DNA from: Gamarada debralockiae
Taxonomy: Eukaryota; Ascomycota; Leotiomycetes; Helotiales; Hyphodiscaceae
NCBI GenBank assembly: GCA_002803225.1
Contig: NXFV01001283.1
Coordinates: forward strand, 1-64,000
Length of the DNA: 64,000 nt
Direction of reading: 5' to 3'
Shown here: positions 55,249 through 64,000 of the stretch, piece by piece
Layout of the letters: each line of letters opens with the position of its first letter
How positions within the stretch are numbered: the stretch's first letter is position 1
The notes under the pieces: generated by a model
Databases searched by the model: none
Seen by the model: the letters and a program-made list of their open reading frames with translations, nothing else
Told to the model about the DNA's origin: nothing
Translations under genes and position numbers: made by a program

Positions 55249-57707
55249 AGATACCTGGCCTGAGATGGTTCTTGTGGCCTTGGTGCAGTGAATGAGCGAT
55301 GAATGGAGTTATGGAATGGAGCATAATACAAGGGTTTGGAAATATCCCGAGAGGAGAAGAGCGAGGGCCTGTGGGAATGGAAGCCGCTCCCTAATTCACG
55401 TGACTGTGTGTAAAAACCACATCAAATAGCGTCACATTTCTCAAATGGGACATGTTGAGGAAGCTCATACAGAGCATCCTGGACTTAGGAATATTTTAGG
55501 GCGGGGTGGGTCCTTTGTGGCGATGACGCTTCTTAAACGCCACATATCACCATTTACGAAATATACAGTACGAAACATCCTCAAAATCCATCTCCTTTCA
55601 CATCTCATCATTTACATGTCTCAAAACGGACAGGTTGAGAAAGCCTATGCAGTCTGGTCCAGCGACCCGGCCTTCCAAACTTTACGAGAATTTCCGTTTG
55701 AGAGCACTTCACAACAGCAGTCACGTCTCCCCATCCCCACACACAATCCAAAACAATCATCAAACTCCTCCTCCCCATTTCATCCCAACAAACCCCATCC
55801 CTCCAATCCTCAACCTCTCGCACCGGAAGTCTCTCGCCATCATCATTGACGCCAACCAATCACCACCCCATCAATTCACCTTACTCACCTCCTTCCATCC
55901 GTTCTATTTCCTGAGGAAGTTCCCGGGTCCTCTCACACCTTTGGAATGCAATACGATAATGAAACTGGTATGTGTGAACATCCGCGATTCAAATACTGGG
56001 CATCAGGTGCTTTTTATGCAGTTCTCGCGTGTTGCCAAGGAGGATCAGCCCACTATTTGTAAGCGCGATTACAGGGGATGGGGAGGTCCCCGATGACGTG
56101 CTTTGACCCCTTCGATGATTATTTGGGGAAATTGGAGAAGGGCTGAAGGGCTGAAGCTGAGGGGGATTTGGAGAACAATTTAGCGGAAAGGAGTTTGGGT
56201 CACGTGATGCGACCTTGTGCAAAGCGACTCCTTTACCTGTCTGCAGCCTCTGCTTGCCGTCTCAGGGTACTTATGTAAGGCTTGCCTTGTATGGAAGAGT
56301 TAGAGAAGAAGTTCAAAAGTTACTCCTTCCGCCCCTAAGACGATACATGCAGGGCAATAGGCGTTGTATTAAATTTCTCCAACTCCTGAACTGCAATTTT
56401 ATCATCACAGCTACAGAATCATACAAATTCACAAAAGTGACCAATCGACCAGCCGAGTGGTCTTATTTGACATTTTGAGCCTCCTATCCGGAATGAATGT
56501 TAAGCCGATGCATGGATTTTGGCTACCGAGTTTGTAGTTTAAGAAACTGTTAGTTGGAATAGCCTAATATGGCATAACCTATATTTCTTATTTCTATAGC
56601 TTGAGAGAGCTCTTCCTCTTCTAATTCTAAAGCTTCAGATATCGGCTAGGTCTTAAAATGCCACTATATTTCGCCCCAAAACAGCTCCAATTCACAGAAA
56701 CAATGATCGCAATCCTATCGATGACCAAAATATTTTGGACAACGATTTAGGTATTGAGACGGAGAGGTACCCTCCGGTTCGTGCAGTCTATGGCATATTC
56801 TCTGAATCTTTGCCTTGTTTAAAATGTTCCCATTGGCTGAGGCGAGATGTCCCAGTCTGACCGCCTCCTCAAGAAGCCCCATGTCTAAGAGTACAATCTC
56901 CTCTCTGCTGGATGATGAATTCGCTCGCAAGGGGATATTCCAAACTTTATATGTTGTATTTGACGGAGAACTCTGTTGTGAGTAGCCTTTTTTTTAGTTT
57001 GAGATCCAGCACAACACTTAGGCAATGATTGAGTTGGTCAACAGTTTGAGTGCCTCGCTTTAAAGTCTCTGATGGATAGATGGAGAGGAGAGTAGAGTTG
57101 AGATCTTGCGATTTGTAAAAGAGGCAACTCCAAGTCGTCTTGACACCTGAGAAACCGCACACTCACTTGAGTGACGTGGAAACCAACCGCTGAGAGTAGA
57201 AAGATGACAGAGCTGTTGGAACTGAATGAAGGGGCAGGGTGGAAGTCCAAGTTCGCTTTTGCATGGGAGTCCAAACTCGTACTCATAGTTTGGAAGTTTT
57301 ATTCACTGCCATTCCTTTCCTCAATTTCTCTCCCCTTCCATTTTCGCTTTCCATGAAAGATTGAGTTACAGCGAGTGACGATCTACTTGTCCAATGCCAA
57401 CACTTGATGGAACGCATAAGAGGAAGTCATCGAGCTTCTGTTTCTTTTTACCAGTTATCTGGAGTCGGCAAACGAGAGATTTCGATGGTAGATTCTTAGA
57501 GGTCGACTCATAAGACGTGTCATTATGCTCTCTGTTCTGTTGTTGTCGTTCGGATTTTTGTCGTCTTCCTCTTTCGTTGTCGATTCCCAAACCCCAATCA
57601 TGGCTTCTTCATCCATTTCAGGGCTTGTGACGTTTTTGTGGACGGATTTGGTGTAGAAACAAAGCTTCATCGACTTTCTGTTGTAAGGTTTAAGCTGCCG
57701 GGGGTCC
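55249..57707. other. Intergenic region, no supported gene
   Basis: Frames at 55635-56096 and 56715-56930 are open but without motifs. The 56.5-56.7 kb part is AT-rich. A chance or regulatory role cannot be distinguished. Confidence 0.35.
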
Positions 57708-57905
57708 TTATTCAGCTTCGTCGACATGCTTCTGCGCCGCCTGCTTCAACTCCTTGCGAGATTTAATGACATGTTTGGTCTGAATATCGTAAGCTTGCTT
57801 GAAGTGTTTGTAAAGTTCCACCCAATCTCATGAGATCCACAAACTGCTCTTGTTCGGCAGCCAATTCTTTTCGCTCTTTGCTCATTCTTGCATTCTTCCT
57901 GATGT
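57708..57905 (-). pseudogene. Gene 3' end relic with a frameshift
   Basis: On the minus strand RKNARMSKERKELAAEQEQF and VDLMRL (from about 57905) continue, after a one-base shift at a GGG run near 57820, as VELYKHFKQAYDIQTKHVIK and SRKELKQAAQKHVDEAE before a TAA at 57708-57710. Both halves are helical and charged in the way of real protein. An intron acceptor (CTCCTGCAG) precedes the first half. I do not recognise the family, and upstream exons could not be built. It is either a frameshifted gene or one with an assembly error. Confidence 0.4.
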
Positions 57906-59658
57906 CGTAGTTCTCCCTGCTGCAGGAGTACACCCAAGACTCTTTGGGTGATCATTGATAGAAAAAAAGATAGCTGACTGTGCCGAACTTCATAATCACC
58001 GATTCCCACGTGGACGACAGAATGATAGCCAAATGCATGGTTTCAGCGAACGTTTTCTACTGGCGCAGCAGAGTGGTTACACAAGTCGCTAAGTCTGATT
58101 CAGCCCACTGGAATTTCAGGATCCTTTTTTGTGTAACACAACCCCGCACAAGGCTGGTCTTAGACCCGCCGACAACAAAGCCACGCCCGATATTTGCAAC
58201 CAACTCTGATAACTGTTCTTCATTTTGTTCGACGTAGTTACACAACATTTGACCTTAAAGATCTTAAGAAAGACCGGTCTGTAACACGAGAACGTTTTGC
58301 AGACACCTCATTAGTGGCGAAAGAAGGGTTAAATAATATGTGTCTCCGTAGAAGGGGCCAATACCCCTCATTTCCCAGACAGCAGTGCGGGGTTGCTGCG
58401 ATGACGACTCAACTATGAGAAACTTACACAAGGAAAATGATTCCGAAGATCTTTGATTGGGGAGTGCGATTCGAATAGCAGTTTCGTGAACTTTCTTCAT
58501 TGTTCCAAACGAAGATCTCAAGGCTGCAGTTGCCCAACTCCAGTCGAAGTGCAGTTTCCTTCATCACGAGCTCACCAAGAAATCCATCAAACTTTGGCCT
58601 TCTGCAGCTAGCTGAGGATGGGAAATTTTCCACGGCACTTGAATGTAACAAAAGAAAGTCTCGAGACAATATTAAGACTGCACGTCATAGGTGACTAGAA
58701 TCATCAAAAGGAATAAACGGATAGGATGCTTCATCAAGCCAACAACTTGTGACGAAGCGCATAATTATCGTCAAAAGTATCTTTGACCTTCTCGAACCAT
58801 TAAAGGTCCAATCAAAAAACAGAAATCTCAATTTATGAAAGCCGTGAAGAACCGGAATGCTCCGACTCCAAAGTCTCATCGACACTCTGATGGGGTTTGA
58901 CCCTGCACGGTTGACTTTTTCTGCAGGACGCCTAAACGAAAATCAGCCCACAAATGCAAGTTCTCGTGCGTTCCAGCAAGCAATGGAGTCGTGGCCGCAG
59001 AGGATCAATAATAAGATCAACCAATGACAGGACGCCTAATGACGGTCGCAAACCCATGTTTTGCGTATCAACGCACTTCATCCAGATTGCCCTTCACGCG
59101 CCAGATTTGCAGGAATTGGCAGCCAAGGGCTTGTCGAACCTACAGTAGAATGCCGAAAGTGCAGGCCGAGGACGGGTTTATATGATGGAATCTCTGCCCC
59201 AATGGGCGATACATATTAAGCACGTTCGGAGGCCTCCGGTGTTTCCTATCAAATCTTCTCCACCTTTGTCTCCAAACGGGCCTCAGTGGCTTAAGGCTGC
59301 TGAAAGTCGTATCATAGTTGAGTGATACTCGTATGACAGTAGCAGCTTTGCATTTGCAAACATCAATGAGGATTCACCGTTACCAGTTCCACATTCGGCA
59401 TCTTGACTTCGGATTTATTTAACAACCCTCACCCCAACTGCGGGAAGACGTCACTGAATTTGATCGAGACCCTTTTTAAAACCCATTAATCAATCCATTC
59501 AATCTTTTCTTGTCATCGACTGTCGACATTGAAGACTCATCATCAGCCTCAGCAAGACCTTGCGGCTAACAACTTCTCCGATCAATCGAATACCCCAACA
59601 CGCAGCTTGGCCGGAAACAGAATTGAGTCAATTTGACTCCTCAAGCACACTTATTCCA
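57906..59658. other. Mixed region with unassigned fragments
   Basis: Minus-strand frames between 58020 and 58250 (NYVEQNEEQLSELVANIGRG, WESVIMKFGTVSYLFF) may be further pieces of the relic at 57.7-57.9 kb, but no consistent exon chain was found. From 59.2 kb the DNA is the upstream region of the bHLH gene. Confidence 0.3.
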
Positions 59659-61148
59659 ATGGCTGCTTGTTGCCAACAACCAGCGGTCGATTACTTCACA
59701 TTGTCCCCAGCACAACGACCACAAGTAAGTGAGACACACTTTACTCACCTCACAATACTGCTGTAGTCAGCAAGGTGGAACGCCCGGTCATTGTCATCCA
59801 TCAATAGACACTGCCAGGATCGTTCTACCCAGGCCGCATGAGCATGTCGTGACATCAATGGTCGAAAGCGACTCGTCATCTATCACAACATGACAAAATT
59901 ACCTGATGCCAAGAATTGTACTGACCATTCTATTCAGCAGAACACCATTACAACATCCCCACTCCTCTGGGAGCAGACCCCATCCACCGGCGTGTCACCG
60001 CCCAGTCCCGAGCTCTGCGACTCCAGCTATTCCACACTCCCGTCACCCTCGGATCCCACAGCTATCGAGTACCCCGAGTTGTACACCCTCCGCAAAGAGG
60101 AATCCGACCAGGATACCAAGCCCGAACAAATATTCGATTTCGGATCTTTTGACGATTGGATTGGCTGGGACGACCCTGCCGATAACGCACTATCCCCGAT
60201 GACGTCCAACTTCTTCCCAGAGCTGAAGATGGAGCCAATCACTCCGAACACGAAATATCAGAATGCATCGTTAGTAAACAGGAGAGAGGAATCAGTGGGA
60301 GTATTTGGCGACGATCAGGTGAACCAACCACTGTTCCAAACGGCAGATCAATCACAAGAGAATCTGTACTCAACACCACTCTCCTGGTCACCACCAACTG
60401 CGACATCGAACATCAGAGGCTCTGAAGCCTACAGCCTTGCACCGGCATTAAGTCCACGTCAACAATCAAAGCTTATTGCACAAGCAATGCCCTCCCGATC
60501 ACGCACATACCCCTCGTCACCATCTTCAGCCTCATCGCCAGAACCAGAACGATGCAACGGTCGGAAACGAAAAAGCACATCCTATGCATCCGAAGACGAG
60601 GACGAAGACTCTCACTCTCCACAACCGACAAGCAATGGTCGGCATCCACGTGCGAAGAAGACCGCCCACAACATGATCGAGAAGCGGTATAGAACGAACT
60701 TGAACGACAAGATTGCTGCACTTCGCGAAAGTATCCCGAGTCTGAGAGTTATTACCAAGAGGGATTCCAAAGGCGAGGACGTGGAGGACCTTCAGGGTCT
60801 GACGCCGGCACATAAATCGAACAAGGTCAGTTCCCGGGATTTTATTTCCCGCTGCCAATGAATGAAAGCAAGTGACATGCTGACACATCTATTACATAGG
60901 CGACCGTCCTCTCCAAAGCCACAGAATACATCGCGCATCTCGAGCGACGCAACAAAGTTCTGACAAAAGAAAATACAGCACTGAAATCGAGGGTCGAGGC
61001 TTTTGAGATCTTGATGATGGCTCGGGAACCGGAACAACAACAGCAGCAGCAGCAGCAACAACAACAAAGACAAGCGCAACAACAGCCGATGAGAAATGGG
61101 AGGACTCAATCGAGGCATGCAAGCCGTTCGAGATATGAGATACAATAA
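59659..61148 (+). CDS. SREBP-type bHLH transcription factor
   Basis: The secure coding exons are 59890-60825 and 60900-61148, in phase across a 74-base intron. A likely 5' exon, 59659-59724 ([20 protein letters not shown]), ends phase 0 at GTAAGT and could splice to the ATTCAG acceptor at 59937; otherwise translation starts at 59890 (394 residues). The basic region and first helix read [30 protein letters not shown], with the Tyr of EKRYR that marks SREBP-like bHLH proteins. After the loop and intron the second helix and leucine zipper read [20 protein letters not shown] and onward, then 11 Gln and a basic tail. The N-terminal 250 residues are Ser/Pro-rich and acidic, a probable activation domain. 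No membrane segments, so unlike SREBP itself; closer to soluble SrbB-like factors, an assignment from memory. Confidence 0.82.
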
Positions 61149-63056
61149 TTGTTTTAATGATAGATGCATGTGGGGAATGTTCGCTTTGAGAGAGCTTTGA
61201 AACTTGATATGGAGTACTCGGGTTGGAAAGATGGAATGGCGTTCTGGAATCTTGGGGCGGCCTTGTGGGTCTGGTCTGTTCCGCCCCCAAAGGAGTGCGA
61301 AGATCAAGGCAGACTTGTGTTGAAAAGCGTCAGTAATGGCAGGATGGTTTAACGCCTGCACGTTCCTTTTCGTTGTATTCATAGTTATGATACTCCGCTT
61401 CCACACTCGATTTGAGTATGGTGACTGTTGGGTGAGGATGAGCATTACATGCTACCGAGGGGCTATATATACAATTCAGGCTTGATCTGGAGTACATAAA
61501 GAAGCCAATCAAATCAAAAAGCAAACTCTCAGTGCAAGTTGTATGGAAAGGCATTTTAATCATCTCTAATGTCGAATTCAGCGTATGGAATGGCTTTAAA
61601 ACACTCACGTGACCTTTTTCTAGCATTGCTTCAAATAGGATTTCCTCCTCGCTCTAGAAATTGGACTCGTATTGCAAGAAAGAGAAGCCTGAAGAGGTGG
61701 AATAGCAGAAGTTCTGCAGCCCTTTGTGTGAGTATATCATCTTCAATTCCCAACGGCCAGTTTTCCCTTTCTGATAAACCACTCAGGATCCTGAAGTTGC
61801 TTGCATTCAGAAACTGATGGAACGAAAATAAACAAAGGCAGTAGTAGCTACAATATTAAGGAGGTCGACAATGAATAACTCCATGACCTGCATATAAGCA
61901 GGATTAGCACAAAGCCACAGAGATCAGTTGTTACTATTTCAAAACCAAAGTGCAGCGTGGTGTTGGTCGTGATGTGGAGCAATTGCTATGATGCTAAGCA
62001 GCATACGAAATTCTTCTCGAGTCGTTCTGAGTCGTGCTTATGGCCATCCTCCATTTGATTTCCCCAAAGAATATGCTCCTTAGTGGGTGTTCATCACAGT
62101 CGGTGGTCACCTGGTCACAGAGGTTTGACGTACTCGCTCGCAATTGCCGCTACGAGTTGGAGTTTTGAGGAGAGACAAGGCCAACTAGTTGAAGCTTATA
62201 AGAATCTCTTCTGGCAAAGGCATTTTTAACACCTCGGAATTGGATGAGGGTCGTGACCGTTGCTCATCGCGTCCTGGGACAAGTTAGTTGGAAGATGGCT
62301 CTCCCTCCCTCTCAACTGTCGAATTGCACTTGCAGAACATTGAAGACTGATCAAGATTCTTTGATCTTCATGTCTGATTGAGGTAGTTGCAGTGATAGAT
62401 GCTCATCGCCTGACAGATCAACCGTACTCGCTCTTGTTCCTCCGGGAATGCTGCTCGCTGCTTATTGCTTTACTCTGATAATCCTGGAGTAGCGACCTTT
62501 CCTGCCCGCATTGTTTACTGAAAGTGTCAAAGGACAACGCAGCAGCACTGATTATCATGTGAGTTATTTTCCAGTCGATTACTATTGAGTAATTCTAATT
62601 GTTACGAAAGTCAATTTGAGGAAGACAATGATGACCATGGTACACAAGTGCGAGAATTCAGTGATTGGTCACAATTATGGCCATATTTCGACTCATGCTG
62701 CAACGACGTGAGTAGTTACAGGGACTTCGTGTCAAAACTTCGTCGAGGAGAGCCACAGTGATACTCTTCTGTCTCCAAGGCCTCAATATCGGAAGAGTTT
62801 GGCACAATCCAGTGCAACAAGATATCTTACGGCCTCAACTTTCTTCACAAGCATGTACTACTTGCATACCACTTCCACAATATCAACGGAACGATGAAAG
62901 AGATGATTCCAATGGTAACCTGGGGTATGCCCCGGGAAAGCATCGAAGCCATCTTATGCAAAGCGATATATCTCGGAAAGTCTCCGTCATCAGGCTCTGC
63001 AACGGACATCCACAGAGGAGCTAAAATCCCCAGTACGGCTTCCACATCCGAAGAGT
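61149..63056. other. Intergenic region with unassigned fragments
   Basis: Plus-strand pieces near 62608-62760 (EEDNDDHGTQVREFSDWSQL) look protein-like but end without a splice partner. The rest has no motif. Confidence 0.3.
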
Positions 63057-63245
63057 GTGTTGTGCGGAATGCTGCTGTGCTTTGAGGAGCATTGCCGCAA
63101 GAACCTGTCTGTATATCAAAACTCGATCCAGGAGATTTTGGACAACATCAACAAGCAGCGCGACCCCAGTATGCGCAAACTAAAGGGCTTGGAGATCCAA
63201 TCTGTGAAGCTGGGCGACACAATTATTAGTCTCGTCGAGATCTGA
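63057..63245 (+). pseudogene. Probable gene relic, helical protein fragment
   Basis: The frame CFEEHCRKNLSVYQNSIQEI, then NKQRDPSMRKLKGLEIQSVK and LGDTIISLVEI, reads like a helical, coiled segment. It resembles fungal hypothetical proteins with a helix-rich core, but continues in other frames only with stops. Neither a start nor splice-linked neighbours could be fixed, so it is listed with low confidence as a decayed gene. Confidence 0.25.
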
Positions 63246-63699
63246 CAGAAAGTACAGTATCTTCTGGCCTCAATTAGGTCCCTCGAAGATATGCCTGGTC
63301 TTCTAGCCTTTCTCATTCCTCTTCGGAAGAAGAACTTGATCCCGATAAATTTGAGCACCTCTTTTCCCATCAAGTCTCAACAGCTGCAGTTGGTGAATAC
63401 CAACATTTGGAGCTACAACGAAGGCGCCAGCAAGACATCATGAAAGTTGAGAACCTGCAAAGAAAGGGTCAAGGGTATTCTCAGCATTATAAGTTACCTC
63501 AGCCTCAAAAATTACTACTGATTATGAAGTAGATACCTACCCTACAAGTCGAAATAGAAAACGAACGGGCCGCACGATCTGTTGTATGGTACTGTGATGG
63601 GGCGATATGTGAGTATAAGCGCTTCCTGATTGCGCTGGGTATCACACGTGCTCTTAGTAAGGGATAAAACAAGAACGAAAACTAATAATGTAAAACAAA

Positions 63700-64000
63700 G
63701 GTTATACAGTAAAAACTCTTTATAAGAATACAGTCGGTTCCTAAGAGTATATTCTTATAGGCCAGGTATTCTTATACGGAGGGGTCACGTGTAGAGTAAG
63801 ATGTGAAAAAGCTAAAAAGTCAATTAGCGTCTGTTAAGGCGCGACGATTTTAGGGAGCTTTTAGTGCTATAGAAGAGCTTGGTAATGCTATATCTATAAG
63901 AATATTCGGCTGTATCTAGAGTTAGGGACTGTCGAATTATAAGAATATTCTAAGGGATCAGTTTATTCTTAGGCACCAGCGAAAATCGCTAGGGACTGAA
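63700..64000 (+). mobile_element. End of a pogo/Fot1-like DNA transposon, cut by the window edge
   Basis: ACAGTAAAAACTCTTTATAA at 63707 matches the usual CAGT(N)AAACCTCTTTATAA-type terminus of fungal pogo/Fot1 elements. TATTCTTATA and its complement TATAAGAATA then recur at least five times up to 63950, as subterminal repeats. No transposase is visible before the window ends, so the element is either truncated here or continues outside. Confidence 0.5.

Noticed and set aside
55635..56096. 153-codon plus-strand frame after the Zn2Cys6 gene
   Set aside because: Low-complexity Pro/Ser/His composition from CT-rich DNA and no splice or family support.

Overview
The window looks like nuclear DNA of a filamentous ascomycete. 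Genes carry short GT-AG introns (mostly 45-70 bases) with CTGAC/CTAAC-like branch sites. The families are typically fungal (Zn2Cys6 and C2H2 transcription factors, SREBP-type bHLH, secreted GH2 glycosidase). Decayed transposons show TGG-to-TAG stops of the kind left by repeat-induced point mutation (RIP). I cannot name the species; a leotiomycete-like fungus is only a guess.

Left part (1-27 kb): an intact five-exon regulator with two C2H2-type fingers plus a Zn2Cys6 cluster (387-2493); an AT-rich transposon graveyard (about 2.5-5.1 kb); a Ser/Pro-rich conserved fungal protein (7781-9115); a large protein joining ubiquitin-like segments, a vWA domain and a ubiquitin-conjugating E2 domain (12853-16652); a CCATGG-rich foldback element (17226-17581); an F-box-like/ankyrin protein (18123-19535); a truncated endonuclease/exonuclease/phosphatase-like gene (20061-20740); a second LTR-like repeat (about 22.66-22.99 kb); a secreted GH2 glycosidase in seven exons (24055-26294); and a MITE-like element (26703-26956).

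Middle part (27.5-50 kb): a UPF1-type SF1 helicase with C-terminal zinc knuckles (27569-31682) comes first. After it lies a rearranged stretch: a solo LTR next to a broken dynamin GTPase gene (32.5-33.2 kb), an unrecognised nine-exon gene with disrupted coding downstream (34.2-37.0 kb), and a 300-base segment that also occurs at 49.9-50.2 kb. Between the two copies are two intronless, divergently placed genes (a possible heme-binding-like protein and a galactose-oxidase-like copper radical oxidase), a decayed Tc1/mariner-like transposon with 47-base inverted repeats, a frameshifted coiled-coil gene and an 83-residue two-exon gene.

Right part (50-64 kb): a dienelactone-hydrolase/SnoaL-like protein (50177-51727), a Zn2Cys6 regulator of 787 residues (52724-55248), an SREBP-type bHLH regulator (to 61148), scattered gene relics, and a pogo/Fot1-like transposon end running off the window.

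No secondary-metabolite cluster or single pathway ties the genes together. The plausible functional pair is the two intronless genes at 37.3-42.3 kb. The exon joins given below were worked out by hand from splice signals and reading phase; no expression data or database search supports them.
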